Shown: positions 1 to 11,332, counted from the stretch's first letter. The stretch: 64,000 nucleotides of DNA from Siphonodentalium dalli (GCA_032622095.1 CP136061.1:259004077-259068076), one strand, 5' to 3'. Translations and numbers: made by a program. Notes: generated by a model not told the origin, from the sequence alone.

Positions 1-130
1 ACAACAAATTCCCCAATAATTCATTGTTGGAAAATCAAATTACCAGAACAATTCCAACCTATCGTTGATGTGAAATTTTAACACGTCCATGCATAGTAGC
101 GGGTATATCCAAACGGAATAAAAATTTATT

Positions 131-450
131 TAGTGCGTCTACTCGCATTTAATTTGAAACAAATGTCGCACTTTCGTCGACTCGAATTCAAATACCACCA
201 AATTACGTCATACTCGTTGGTGTTTTCCAGTTTCAATTGGAATTCCCTCATTAGCATATCATTATGCAGCTCGTTTGCATTTCTCTGATATAAATTCGAG
301 TCAACGGTGATGCGAAGTTTGTTTCAAACACGGATCTCAGACGCATCAGCAATTAGATTCGTGTTGCCCACACGCATTCTTCGTTGGTAGTGCGTCTACT
401 CGCATTTATTTGAAACAAATGTTGCACTGTTGTCGACTCGAATTCAAATA
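131..450. repeat. Dispersed direct repeat pair (~65 bp)
   Basis: A ~65-bp block (GTGCGTCTACTCGCATTT start, then a GAAACAAATGT core, ending near a GTCGACTCGAATTC motif) occurs at about 131-199 and again at 388-450 with a few differences. The DNA between shows no gene or other recognisable feature. Confidence 0.6.
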
Positions 451-491
451 TTTGAATTTGATTCGTCGGTAGTGTGACGTTTGTTCCGAGG

Positions 492-598
492 GTTAGTCAC
501 CTTGATTCTGCAAATTAGGGGATATAGAAACTGAACAGAAGGGAAACAATAACTAAAAACAATGTTAGTTTGAGACTATAGAAACTTCCCAGATGATG
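492..598 (+). mobile_element. Family A hAT-MITE internal fragment
   Basis: This matches the internal part of family A copies at 8391-8480 and 48268-48370 (TTAGGGGATATAGAAACTGA motif, then GAAGGGAAA and an AACTTCCCAGA motif). The flanking subterminal hairpins are absent. The right part runs straight into two tandem arrays, so the copy appears broken by, or the seed of, the minisatellite. Confidence 0.6.
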
Positions 599-650
599 TA
601 GCTTGATGTAGCTTGATGTAGCTTGATGTAGCTTGATGTAGCTTGATGTT
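591..650 (+). repeat. 10-bp tandem repeat (GCTTGATGTA)n
   Basis: Five contiguous units of GCTTGATGTA lie at 601-650, preceded by a degenerate unit. They directly abut the 57-bp minisatellite. Confidence 0.9.
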
Positions 651-912
651 GCCTATACTCACCAATATGAAAACATGTCCATGACACACCCGGTATTAGT
701 ATTAGTTGCCTATACTCACCAATATGAAAACATGTCCATGACACACCCGGTATTAGTATTAGTTGCCTACACTCACCAATATGAAAACATGTCCATGACA
801 CGCCCGGTATTAGTATTAGTTGCCTACACTCACCAATATGAAAACATGTCCATGACACGCCCGGTATTAGTATTAGTTGCCTACTAGTACACTCACCAAT
901 ATGAAAACATGT
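651..912 (+). repeat. 57-bp minisatellite, ~4.5 copies
   Basis: Units begin at about 651, 708, 765 and 822 and carry the motif CACCAATATGAAAACATG. The fifth unit is partial and has a small insertion. As 57 is a multiple of 3, both strands stay open with a 19-residue period; these frames are repeat by-products, not a gene. Confidence 0.9.
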
Positions 913-1288
913 GAATGGACTCAGTTTGGAAAGGTTGTTCAAAATAGAAATTTTCATGACATTGATTGGTGCATAATAATATACAAACCTTTTCTTTAAT
1001 ATCTATGGATACTGGATGCCGATCGGCATAGAGGTAACTGGATCAAATAACTGATGTTTTGTCATGACATATGTCACCTGATGGTGTGTATGACGATAGT
1101 TATCAGTGGACCTGCAACATTTGCCTGAAAGCAAAACGTATTTAAATAAAACAAAACATTATGAACTCTATTGAGATAGCATCATGTGGATTCACTATTA
1201 TAAAAAACAAAGGATTTACATGTAAAACTAGCACTTAGTGCATCAAAGTATAGTTGTTAACAAAAGTGCATGCCCCAGGAGGTATATA
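913..1288. other. Unassigned AT-rich DNA
   Basis: I see no coding region, RNA gene or repeat that recurs in the window. Confidence 0.5.
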
Positions 1289-1500
1289 CAGTAATGCCCT
1301 AAATAATCGACTCCTTAATCATTGCAGAATTATGGATAATTTTTCGGATTTAGTCAGAAATATGGCTTGTTGCCATTCATTGGAAAGCTCTCACTGAGAG
1401 GTTTCCGATGAATGGCAACAAGCCATATTTCCGACTAAATCCTGATAAGTTACCCATAATTCTGCTGTGGTTAAGCAGTCGATTACTTAGGGCATTACTG
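1289..1500. mobile_element. Family B mariner-type palindromic MITE
   Basis: The ends are CAGTAATGCCCTAAATAATC and its inverted copy, flanked by TA at 1287-1288 and 1501-1502. The two ~105-bp arms pair almost end to end. CAGT ends and a TA target are typical of Tc1/mariner; no transposase is present. Confidence 0.85.
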
Positions 1501-1641
1501 TACTTAGCAAATAAATTCGATTAATCATTACTAAATGGGAACTTTCTTCTATATAATGTGGATGGATATTATTTTATTATTTACATTGCTTTTCATAATG
1601 CTGTTTGTATGATTTGTGTAGGTTATAGAATTGTTATTAGG

Positions 1642-2290
1642 GTAAATTTGCGCAGTACTATTTTTCGCTCAGTTTTGAATTCGTGCACTTTGAATTCGCG
1701 CACCTATAACTGATGAATTCAAAACTGACAACATCTCTTTGTAAAAGTTTTGGATTAGAAGACAGTTTCAGTTCTTAATCATTGCTCAAGATATATTTAT
1801 ATAATAAACACCATATTGATGGATCTCCATAATGTAAAACTGCGTCATCAATCTGGTGTTTATATGATCCAAATAATTATTCTGATATTGAAATAGTTAT
1901 ATACATCATTGAAGTGAACTCGAAAGAAGTTAGGCCACACCCGCATTATAGGCAGCTGACTTCAGCAAAATCAAAACTTGGTTGCGTTGTGTTGGTCACG
2001 GTGTCACTTAGGGTTAAGAATAGGGGCGTGCTTTTTTTATTTCATGTTACCATGATTTGTCACTACACATTTGAGTAATGATTTTTATGTGGGTTATGTA
2101 ATTAAATATAGGCAATATACAAACATGCCTAATTGTCTATTCAGCCCAACCTTCCGTAATGTATGTAATTAACTGATCAATATTGCACTCTTTGATTTCT
2201 GTGGTTTGGTATAAACTCAGGAGTTGTACTAGTTTTTGCTCAGTTTTAAATGCGATGGGTGTGCAAAAAATAGTACTGCGCGAATTTAAA
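1642..2290. mobile_element. Putative TIR element, ~650 bp
   Basis: The left end AAATTTGCGCAGTACTATTT is inverted at the right end (AAATAGTACTGCGCGAATTT). A smaller inverted repeat (TCAGTTTTGAATTC and its complement) lies near the left end at about 1669-1728. I could not settle a target duplication, so the superfamily is unknown. No coding is seen. Confidence 0.5.
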
Positions 2291-2377
2291 TACAAGTGAG
2301 AATATGAGAAATATCAAGAGCCATGAGGCGAGTGCATATTTCGAGTAAACAATAATAAAAATTATGGCATACACTTA

Positions 2378-2480
2378 AGACAATTATGACTTTACGAGTC
2401 ATGGCCAATCATAAATTAATTGATTATTAATCAATTAATTCATGATTGGCCAAGAATCGTCATGATTAAATAATTGTAAT
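2378..2480. repeat. Perfect-core palindrome
   Basis: The arms GGCCAATCATAAATTAATTG and their near-exact inverted copy meet at a 3-base loop near 2428. Weaker outer pairing extends to ACAATTAT at the left and TAATTGT at the right. It may be a very short fold-back element. Confidence 0.65.
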
Positions 2481-2689
2481 TAGTGTGTTCATGCTATAGG
2501 TAGTGTGATATCTAATCAACACAACTGACTGCCAATTAGATAAATATTCTCTTTGGTCCATTCATTTCATATACACTTGTACACAAGTCAAAATAATCGT
2601 TATTGATTTTGAGAATTGGTAATTTTTGGATAATAATTGAATCTAGAATGCCTCTTTGAGAGTGGGGTTATAATTAGTACCTTTAAGTA

Positions 2690-2905
2690 CAGTAATGCCC
2701 TAAATAATCGACTCCTTAACCACATCAGAATTATGGGTAACTTTTCAGGATTTAGTCGGAAATATGGCTTGTTGCCACTCATTGGAAAGCTCTCAGTGAG
2801 AGCTTTCCGATGAATGGCAACAAGCCATATTTCCGACTAAATACCTGAAAAGTTACCCATAATTCTGCTGTTATTAAGGAGTCGGTTATTTAGGTCATTA
2901 TACTG
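2690..2905. mobile_element. Family B mariner-type MITE
   Basis: TA at 2688-2689 and 2906-2907 flanks CAGTAATGCCC and its diverged inverted end. The arms pair over about 100 bp around an AGAGCTTTCCGATGAATGGC core. Confidence 0.85.
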
Positions 2906-3184
2906 TATAAAGAGAAGAACGCACACCATCAAGGCTCAAAATAAGTGGCTGGTCACGGTCATTGCCCGACGAAAAATAGCTTTTGTCCAGTGTACTTCTG
3001 TATCTGTCAGACATTTTCTCCAATGTAAATTTTTAATAATCTATCTGTTTCGGTACCGGCCAAATAGGACATTGAAAGTAAAAAAAAATTGTCCTTTTTT
3101 AATTTCAGACCAATTCAGAGTGAATATAATTAAATGTCGTTTGTGAATTGCATGTGTATTTATTAATCGACCTAAAGTATTTGA

Positions 3185-3400
3185 TATTTTGAAAAAAAAT
3201 AACATGGGTTTTTCCCAGGTGACGATTGGGCACTCACTGAAATGTATGCATCATTGACGAATAATAAGTCAATTGCAAATGTAAATACTGTCTCATGCAG
3301 TACACGTGAAAATTTGGCAGGCACCATTTGAAATGACCAACACCGTCCATTTGGTGCATGTCATTTTGGCAGACAGTAACAACAAAATAATATGAGCCTT
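3185..3400 (+). repeat. Family F dispersed repeat, uninterrupted copy
   Basis: It shares a run of motifs (AACATGGG, CATTGACGAATAATAAGTCA, ATTTGGTGC) with 26100-26238 plus 27399-27490. In that second copy a hAT element splits the repeat, so this copy gives the empty-site sequence. Confidence 0.8.
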
Positions 3401-3410
3401 AATTGCTATA

Positions 3411-3600
3411 GCAAAGATATCTTTGAGACTCAGTTGATCTATCGAGAAATGAATAAGTACATTTATGTATAAAGAAAGTGCCAGAGCAAATTAACGTATC
3501 CGTGAGACTCAGGCAATGGGTCGAGAAATTAATTGGTACATTTATGTACAAAGACAAGATTCCACACCAGAGCAAAGATATCTGTGCGATTCAGTCAATT
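3411..3600 (+). repeat. Degenerate ~84-bp tandem units
   Basis: The pattern AGCAAAGATATC ... GAGACTCAG ... CGAGAAAT ... TACATTTATGTA recurs at about 3411, 3486 and 3571 with many substitutions. The frame at 3478-3714 spans this array and I do not consider it a gene. Confidence 0.55.
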
Positions 3601-3893
3601 CTGGCTATATCGGTGATACTAGTTGAATCTGGAGATGGGTCCAGTAATGAATTAACAATGGCATGGAACAATGACAGGCGAATGCAGACTATAAGCTGGG
3701 GGAATTTGATTTGATGGATCCTTGGACAGACTGATGACATGGTGTGCGAGTGATGGCTTCTTTTGATAGCCGGAATAAGCTAAGTACACCCAGGTGAACC
3801 TGTCAGCGGCCTTTGTAACGAGGTATGAATGGCATTCTGTGAACTCAGTAACCACAAATAATTGCTTAGCTCTGTCAGGGCGATCATTGTTAA
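3601..3893. other. Unassigned DNA
   Basis: Short overlapping open frames occur on both strands, but none has recognisable domains or splice context. Confidence 0.4.
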
Positions 3894-4307
3894 CCCTTTC
3901 ATGATGGGACCTTCATGAATTTTTGCAAAAAACCATGTCGACCTTGCATATATAAGAGAATTAATGCATTGGCCTAACAATTTTATATTATTTTTTTATA
4001 ATTGTTAAAAAATGTAATGAAAAAAGGAAAAAAGGATAAAAATTTGTTAAAGAATGTAAGAAATAAAGAAGATAAAATGATAAAAAAAATGTTAAAAAAT
4101 ATAAGAATTTTCTTTTTTTATAAAAAATGATAAAAGTTTTTACAGAATGTAAGAAAAGTTTATAAAAAGTGATAAAACATTGTTAGGCCAGAGCATTCTC
4201 TTATATATGCGAGGTGACTTATGGTCGACTCGCATACATGTATACAAGAGAATGCATTGGCGCAGGGTCTTTACTGTTGCGCCAGCGCAGCTCTCGCCAT
4301 GAAATGG
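3894..4307. mobile_element. Family E piggyBac-type MITE
   Basis: TTAA at 3890-3893 and 4308-4311 flanks ends CCCTTTCATGATGGGACC and a diverged inverted partner. Inside are versions of the TATATATGCGAG / TATATAAGAGAATGCATTGG palindrome shared with families C and D, and an AT-rich middle. TTAA targets and CCCTTT ends are the piggyBac hallmark. Confidence 0.75.
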
Positions 4308-4371
4308 TTAACTCTTTCTCGTGCCTTTTCCATTGGGATCATTTGTAAAATAGAGGCTTAATAATAATTGT

Positions 4372-4510
4372 GAATAAATATACAGGAACAAGCATTTAAC
4401 TTGTGACACTCAGTGTCAATAAATATACAGGAACAAGCATTTACCTTGTGACACTCAGTGTCAATAAATATACAGGAACAAGCATTTACCTTGTGACACT
4501 CCGCATTTAA
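4372..4510 (+). repeat. 45-bp tandem repeat, 3 copies
   Basis: Units carry ATACAGGAACAAGCATTTA followed by TTGTGACACTCAGTGTC. Copies are near-identical; the last is truncated. Confidence 0.85.
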
Positions 4511-4703
4511 CCCTTTCTATACTTAATGGACTTTCCCATTCAGTTATAAAAGATTATATTGGAATGGTCTATTATTTATTTGGAGGGGACTGTTCAGGAT
4601 AAATTAGCAGACGACAGGCCCATATAATGCACAATGGGGCCGCAGACGTCTCTGATGCTGAATAAAGGCTCCCATGGGGAGCCTGTTTGAGCTAATCTAT
4701 ATA

Positions 4704-4931
4704 CAAGCCTTGAAATAGGGTGTCTGTCATTTGCAGAATGAGGTCCCCAGAGGGTGAATATAGTGATGCTACCCCGCATAGCGGGCTAGCATCATCAAAT
4801 TCACCCTCTGGGGACCTCATTCTGCTTACACCTCAGCAGAATGAGGTTCCCAGAGGGTGAATTTGGTGATGCTAGCCCGCTATGCTGGTGACCTCATTCT
4901 GCAAATGACAGACACCCTATTTCAAGGCTTG
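4704..4931. mobile_element. Family A hAT-type MITE with 8-bp TSD
   Basis: The ends CAAGCCTTGAAATAGGGTGT and the inverted ACACCCTATTTCAAGGCTTG are flanked by TCTATATA at 4696-4703 and 4932-4939. Each half carries a hairpin with CCCCAGAGGGTGAATTT arms; the second is shortened. Eight-base duplications fit the hAT superfamily. No transposase is encoded. Confidence 0.85.
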
Positions 4932-4939
4932 TCTATATA

Positions 4940-5650
4940 AAATACATGTACTTACATGTATTTGTGATTATATATGTCCAAAATTGTATAAAAAAACATG
5001 TATCCTGTTTTTTATTTTAGGTTTAACGAGAATAAAGAATTTAGCATCTCATCTGATAGCATGCTTCTGTGACCTTGTTATTCCAGACAATGGTAGTATA
5101 GTGGGTGTCAAGGGCAATCCATCAGCTCTTACATAACCTTTGATAGTTCTACCAAGTAAAAACTAATTGTCCCAACTGCAGTGCTCTGGCACTGGCTGCG
5201 AGTAGCAATCAGAACCAAGTGAGCTACATTTACATATATATAATGTACAATTTACCATTCAGAATGCTGATTATATCACAAGTCCCCTGCTGTGAAAACA
5301 CCATATGAGTATATCCTTAATACAACATATTATATTACACCTTATTATTAGTTTATTTATACTGATACATTCAACTGAGTCCCTTGGGTTGTTGCACCAG
5401 GAGACATGTGGAGTATACTGTATCACAATTAAAGGGATAATGTACACCATTTTCAATAAATTCCCGATTATAATGACGATCTAATATCGATAATATATAG
5501 AAAACTAAGTAATTTGAGTCGAAGATGTATTCTGTAAACGTTCAGGTTAATAGGTTATCCTAAAATCGAAGTTAATAATTTGATATAAATTTAATTTATG
5601 GCTGGAGTCATAAATTAAATTATGAATTTCCGTACAAGACGTAATCAAAA
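4940..5650. other. Unassigned AT-rich DNA
   Basis: I see no coding region longer than about 60 codons with any family resemblance and no repeat shared within the window. Confidence 0.45.
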
Positions 5651-6201
5651 TAAAAGGTCAGCTGACCATAGTGTCCCCCGAAAACGCGGGTAACAATACT
5701 CTGAAGTTTCAAATATCTACGATCAAAACTGTAGGAGGAGTTGATTACACCACGAAGGTACCCTCATACAGAAGATTATAAAAAATGTTGAAATTTTATG
5801 TCGATAAGGGTTAATAACTGTCAAAAAATATTTTTTTCGTCATCTATATACATGTTGCACATCTTCAATAGATGGGCAACAATACTCTGAAGTTTCAAAT
5901 CTCTAGGATGAAAACTGTAGAAGGAGTTGAATACACCATGAAGGTACCCTCATGCAGAAAATTATAAAAAATGTTGAAATTTTCTAAGTCGAAAATGGTT
6001 AATAACTCCGTCAAAAAAAAAAAATTCCCGTCATCTATATACATGTTGCACATCTTCAATATATGGGCAACAATATTCTGAAGTTTCAAATCTCTGGGAT
6101 GAAATCTGTAGGAGGAGATGATTACACCATGAAGGTACTCAAAAGTGTGACGGACGGACGACACGATGGACGGACGGCTCGACAGAGCCCGTTTCTATAG
6201 T
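5651..6201 (+). repeat. Family G tandem-unit element, 3 units
   Basis: About three ~190-bp units carry CAATACTCTGAAGTTTCAAA, AGTTGATTACACCATGAAGG and CGTCATCTATATACATGTTG. The element starts AAAGGTCAGCTGACCA ... GTGTCCCCCG and ends in a GACGGACGG-rich tail then TTTCTATAGTC. Diverged copies lie at 48826-48925 and 52455-53438. Confidence 0.75.
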
Positions 6202-6560
6202 CAATAATTCATGGATAGTGGATTGGGCAAAGCGTGGCACATATGATCGTGTAAAAATTTATGTTGATAAGGGGCGTAAACTCAAGACACTCACTGACTA
6301 GTGACTATACAATGACTTAATTGGTATATGGGATTGGTATGCATGTAATATAACATTTATTTGATACATTTGCTTAAGAACTGTCCAAAAATTACTCAAC
6401 AACGACAATAATTGGTATTTTCGCATTCCGGTTAATATGCCATTCATAACATTACTTCGTACTCAACATACTTTCAAATAATGGAAATATGGTTACCTTA
6501 TTCTACAACTCAAGAGACTAAAGAAACCAACAACAACATTTGGGTACAGTATCCCTTTAA
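6202..6560. other. Unassigned DNA
   Basis: I find nothing recognisable up to the TTAA target of the next element. Confidence 0.4.
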
Positions 6561-6951
6561 CCCTTTACCCAACAGAACGGCCCTGTGCCAATGCATTCTC
6601 TTATATATGCGAGTCGACCATAGGTCGCCTCGCATATATAAGAGAATGCATTGGCTTAACACATTAAAAATTATTAAATTGTTAAAGAATGTAAGAAAAA
6701 ATGGTAAAAAGTGTTAAAAAAAGATTTGTTTAGGCCAATGCATTCTCTTATATATGCGAGGCGACCTATGGTCGACTCGCATATATAAGAGAATGCATTG
6801 GCACAGGGCATAACTATAACTATCACAATGTGGTCAAGGAGCCGGTTCCAATGATATCCATATTTGTATGGTTCTATTGAGACAGACCGAAGATATTTTA
6901 GGCTGTTGAAGCTTTATTTGGCCGGTTTTGGCCGGTTTGTTGGGTAAAGGG
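6561..6951. mobile_element. Family C piggyBac-type MITE
   Basis: TTAA at 6557-6560 and 6952-6955 flanks CCCTTTACCCAACA and its inverted end TGTTGGGTAAAGGG. Two ~68-bp palindromes (GCCAATGCATTCTCTTATAT arms around a GTCGACC/GGTCGCC centre) bracket an AT-rich spacer. The right side has a longer unique tail (GGAGCCGGTTCCAATGATAT to GGCCGGTTTGTTGGG). Non-coding. Confidence 0.9.
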
Positions 6952-6955
6952 TTAA

Positions 6956-7998
6956 ACAGGCCAGGCTCATTCGAGCTTCCAAATCATGTCTATACGTAAT
7001 TTGGAAGGAGATATAAGATAGGTTGACAGATGCAGGATATACCAGCGTCATATATTGCTCAGAAAAAAACTGCACATGTGCAGGGGGGGGTCTGCAAAAA
7101 AATTCCATATATAGGTCCGGGGTGGGTGGGTGGTCCAGAGGCGGAAAAAATGGTGCTTGTAAATTTTTTCCAAAATGGGTTTTTTTCAAACAATTTACAA
7201 GTACTGACCATGTAATGTTGTTTGTAAGCATGTTAGTACCATGCTTGTTGGTATATGGCTATATAGGCAGCTAAAGTGACACTTTAGCCTCAGATTTAGC
7301 AACATTCTGGATTTCACAGTATCCCGGACCACTTCACAGTGGACCACCGTATTAACGTTCAGGAAACTTATGATCAAAGGAAGAACTATTTAGTAACAAA
7401 ATTCAGATGCATTGAGAAATGACATTCAATTCTTCATTCTGCATGGTCTATCACCATATCAAACCACAACAAAATTTGACAACCGACAAAGTCGAACAGG
7501 GCCCATAACTCTGGTAGGCATTGGTGGTCACAACCCGCGATATTATGCATATTCGTCCCCCATTTCTGGTCCGTCACCATGCCATAGGGCATCAAATATG
7601 ACTGACATGTGCATGATTTTCTGCCTATTAATTTTGATATAAAATTTATGAAAATAATGAAATTTGGCATAATTCTTTGTTTATATTTAATTCTGAACAA
7701 CTCAACGGAGTGTTTCACATCACTTTAAGTTGTTCATCTCTTAAATGTTTTTGAATTTGATATCACTGGACTGGAAAGCCATGAACTAAACAACTCGATA
7801 ATTCATTAATAGTCAAATGTTTCTTTCAGACATTTGTCTGTACCATCCATCATAGTCCGAGACACCAAAGAACCCTTTATCACTTTAGCTTGAAAAATCC
7901 TCCGCAGTGATTTCAAACAAACATGATGCTTTGAGCAAGCATTGAGAAAGGAACATGTCTTTTATAAACACTCATTCATTCCCTCAGCAAATGTTACA
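6956..7998. other. Unassigned DNA without support for a gene
   Basis: Overlapping frames of 60-105 codons exist on both strands at 6914-7377 and 7412-7718. They overlap each other in opposite directions, lack recognisable motifs and partly run through a low-complexity G/A tract near 7080, so I do not call them. Confidence 0.5.
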
Positions 7999-8186
7999 AT
8001 AATGACTTCAACAAACGACCGTATGAGGTTGTTCACTGAACTTATTATCTGAACATTTCCATAATGACTTCAACAAACGACCGTATGAGGTTGTTCACTG
8101 AACTTATTATCTGAACATTTCCATAATGACTTCAACAAATGACCGTATGAGGTTGTTCACTGAATTTATTATCTAAACATTTCCAA
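7999..8186 (+). repeat. 62-bp tandem repeat, 3 copies
   Basis: Units begin at about 8000, 8062 and 8124 and carry AATGACTTCAACAAACGACC then GAGGTTGTTCACTGAA. They are nearly identical and directly abut a family A element. Confidence 0.9.
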
Positions 8187-8195
8187 CCAGTGGAA

Positions 8196-9026
8196 AGCCT
8201 TGAAATAATGTGTCTGACATTTGCAGAATGAAGTCCCCAGAGGGTGAATTTTGTGATGCTATCCCGCACTGTGGGCTAGCTTCATCAAATTCACCCTCTG
8301 GGGACCTCATTCTGCTTTAGGCTGCAACTGCTATGGGAGACCTAGGATCAGATTGAAGTACCAGCTGAAGTTGGTAATGGTAATGTTCACATATTAGTCA
8401 CCTTGATTTTGCATTCTATCGTCTTCAGATTAGGGGATATAGAAACTGAACAGAAGGGAAAAAGAACTGAAAATGATGTTAACCCTTTACCCAACAAACC
8501 GGCCAGAACCGGCCAAATAAAGCTTCAACAGCCTAAAATATCTTCGGTCTGTCTCAATAGAACCATACAAATATGGATATCATTGGAACCGGCTCCTTGA
8601 CCACATTGTGATAGTTACAGTTAGCCCTGTGCCAATGCATTCTCTTATATATGCGAGTCGACCATAGGTCGCCTCGCATATATAAGAGAATGCATTGGCC
8701 TAAAAAAAAACTTTTTTTAACATTTTTTCTTACATTCTTTAACAATTTTATAATTTTTAATGTGTTAAGCCAATGCATTCTCTTATATATGCGAGGCGAC
8801 CTATGGTCGACTCGCATATATAAGAGAATGCATTGGCACAGGGCCCTTCTGTTGGGTAAAGGGTTAATTTGAGACGATAGATCAATACTTACCAGGTGAG
8901 ACCTAAGCCGAATGTGGTACCCAGAGGGTGAATTTGGTGATGCTATCCCACTGTGTTGGGTAGCATCACTAAAGTCACTCTCTGGGGACCTGTTTTGCTA
9001 ATGACAAGACACAATATATCCAAGCT
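8196..9026. mobile_element. Family A hAT-type MITE split by a piggyBac MITE
   Basis: The left hairpin (8225-8320) and right hairpin (8908-9000) have CCCCAGAGGGTGAATTT arms, with the usual family A interior between them. The interior is interrupted at ATGTTAATTTGAGAC by the family C copy at 8483-8863. The outer ends have diverged and no target duplication remains. Confidence 0.8.
8483..8863. mobile_element. Family C piggyBac-type MITE nested in family A
   Basis: TTAA at 8479-8482 and 8864-8867 flanks CCCTTTACCCAAC ends. Uninterrupted family A copies (for example near 48335) read ATGTTAATTTGA here, so the TTAA duplication is directly demonstrated. Two long palindromes lie inside; the orientation is opposite to 6561-6951. 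Confidence 0.92.
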
Positions 9027-9139
9027 TGAGCTTTGGTTGTGATTTCTCCCCATGATGTAATCACTTGAGACAGCTGCATAATGGATGTAAATTATTAATT
9101 AAGATGAGGCAGACGCAGTGTGCCGAATAATAATCCAAT

Positions 9140-9598
9140 CAAGTCTGAGTTTAGTGTGCCTGTTATTTGCAGAATGAGGTCCCCTGAGGGTGAATTTAGT
9201 GGCACTATCTCTCATAGCGGGCCAGCATCACTAAATTCACCCTCTGGGGACCTCATTCTGCTTAGGCTTCATCTTCTCTGGAAAGTTTCTTTATTATCAG
9301 ATTTCTATAGAAACTTCTTCTCATAGATTATATTTCTGCTTTAGTTTAGTTTCTCGATATCGTGAAATTGGCAGATGACACATTGCATAACCGAGGTTCC
9401 CAATGGGTGTACATCACAATATTCACCATTTGGGAACTTCAATCTGAGTCTATGTCTCCCATAGCAGATGAGGTGATGCAGAATGACGTCCCCAGAGGGT
9501 GAATATTGTGATGCTAGCCCGCTATGCAGGGTAGCATCACTAAACTCACCCTCTGGGGACCTCATCCTGCAAATGACAGGCACACTAAACTCAGGCTT
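9140..9598. mobile_element. Family A hAT-type MITE variant
   Basis: The ends CAAGTCTGAGTTTAGTGTGC and inverted GCACACTAAACTCAGGCTT differ from the GAAATAGTGTG form. Both hairpins are present. Possible degenerate 8-bp flanks (AATCCAAT / AATCTAAC) agree at 6 of 8 positions. Confidence 0.75.
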
Positions 9599-9800
9599 AA
9601 ATCTAACCTGTTGAGGATTGAGTTGCATTGGACAACAATTAGTTTATGATTGACGCCTTATCAGGCAAGGATAATACAGTCATTAGAATGACATCAGTCT
9701 GCAAACAAACAGGAAGTTAATGAGACTGATTGTCAGCATGAGATGTTGATACCTGCAGAAAGGTCAAACATGGAGAGAGGGAATTGAAATTTTATGCATA

Positions 9801-10408
9801 CAGTAATGCCCTAAGTAATCGACTCCTTAACCCTTTACCCAACAAACCGGCCAAAACCGGCCAAATAAAGCTTCAACAGCCTAAAATATCTTGGGTCTGT
9901 CTCAATAAAACCATACAAATATGGATATCATTGGAACCGGCTCATTGACCACATTGTGATGGTTACAGTTAGCCCTGTGCCAATGCATTCTCTTATATAT
10001 GCGAGTCGAACATAGGTCGCCTCGCATATATAAGAGAATGCATTGGCCTAAAACAAATCTTTTTTTAACACTTTTTACCATTTTTTCTTACATTCTTTAA
10101 CAGTTTTATAATTTTTAATGTGTTAAGCCAATGCATTCTCTTATATATGCGAGGCGACCTATGGTCGACTCGCATATATAAGAGAATGCATTGGCACAGG
10201 GCCGTTCTGTTGGGTAAAGGGTTAACCACATCAGAATTATGGGTAATTTTTCAGGATTTAGTCGGAAATATGGATTGTTGCCATTCATCGGAAAGCTCTC
10301 ACTGAGAGATTTCCGATGAATGGCAACAAGCCATATTTCCGACTAAATCCTGAAAAGTTGCCCATAATTCTGCTGTGGTTAAGGAGTAGATTATTTAGGA
10401 CATTACTG
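9801..10408. mobile_element. Family B MITE split by a piggyBac MITE
   Basis: TA at 9799-9800 and 10409-10410 flanks CAGTAATGCCC ends. The left arm is cut at CTCCTTAA and resumes as TTAACCACATCAG after the family C insertion; intact B copies read CTCCTTAACCAC. Confidence 0.9.
9831..10221. mobile_element. Family C piggyBac-type MITE nested in family B
   Basis: It is inserted at TTAA (9827-9830, 10222-10225) in the left arm of the mariner-type MITE. The ends are CCCTTTACCCAACAAACCGG and TGTTGGGTAAAGGG, with two palindromes; one carries a GTCGAA variant. Confidence 0.93.
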
Positions 10409-10471
10409 TAGTAGAGCAAAATTGGTCAGGTTGCTACGAATCAATTGGGAGCCTCACATATATAAGAGAAT

Positions 10472-11332
10472 TAGGGTCCTGCGAATCGGGTGTTTTCATT
10501 TAAAATCGAATCTTGAATCGAATCGAATCAACCAATTGATTCCTAATCAAGCCTTGAAATAGTGTCTGTCATTTGCAGAATGAGGTCCCCAGAGGGTGAA
10601 TTTAGTGATGCTACCCCGCATAGTGGGCTAGCATCACCAAATTCACCCTCTGGGGACCTCATTCTGCTTATACCTGATCAGAATGAGGTTCCCAGAGGAT
10701 GAATTTGGTGATGCTAGCCCGCTATGCGGGGTAGCATCACTAAATTCACCCTCTGGGGACCTCATTCTGCAAATGACAGACACACTAGTTCAAGGCTTGT
10801 TCCTAATTGAATCTCGAATCTTGAATTGAATCATTGCATCAGTGGAATCGAGAGTGAGGATATAGATATCACTTGACTGAGTGGCCGTACCGCGGTATCA
10901 ATTTGCTCACTTTGTAACAATGATAAGTCGTAGGTATATAATGTAAATATTATCCATAAATAGATCAAATTCACATTTAACCAATTAAGTGCGCATTTGT
11001 TGTGTCCATCTCTGCTATAAAATAATGAAACAGTATCTTAAGCAAGAAGTCAATAAGCAATCACATTCACGCAGCTGAAGTTTGACATATATGAAATTTT
11101 GTATATCAGTTACACCAATGCTTCGGTGGTCTATATAGTGTAGCTTAGTCTACAAGTGTTTCTGTAAGTGATCTTTCATTGGTATCATAATCTATCTTTG
11201 TGAAAAAGCAAAGGTGTCCATTGAGAATGCACCAGTTGCCAATGACTTGATACAATTTGAATCAGGACAGCCGATTTCAAATCAAATCAGACGAAAGATT
11301 CCAAATCGCCTAAATCGATTCGCAGGGCCCTA
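10472..11332. mobile_element. hAT-type non-autonomous element, TSD AAGAGAAT
   Basis: The ends TAGGGTCCTGCGAATCGG and inverted CGATTCGCAGGGCCCTA are flanked by AAGAGAAT at 10464-10471 and 11333-11340. The subterminal regions are rich in GAATCGAATC-like motifs. No transposase frame is seen. It contains the family A copy at 10548-10799. Confidence 0.8.
10548..10799. mobile_element. Family A hAT-type MITE, TSD TTCCTAAT
   Basis: CAAGCCTTGAAATAGTGTCT and inverted ACTAGTTCAAGGCTTG ends are flanked by TTCCTAAT at 10540-10547 and 10800-10807. Both hairpins are complete and meet with almost no spacer. It is the innermost layer of a three-element nest. Confidence 0.92.

Noticed and set aside
675-887. 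Open frames on both strands with a 19-residue repeat
   Set aside because: They follow from a 57-bp minisatellite whose period is divisible by 3.
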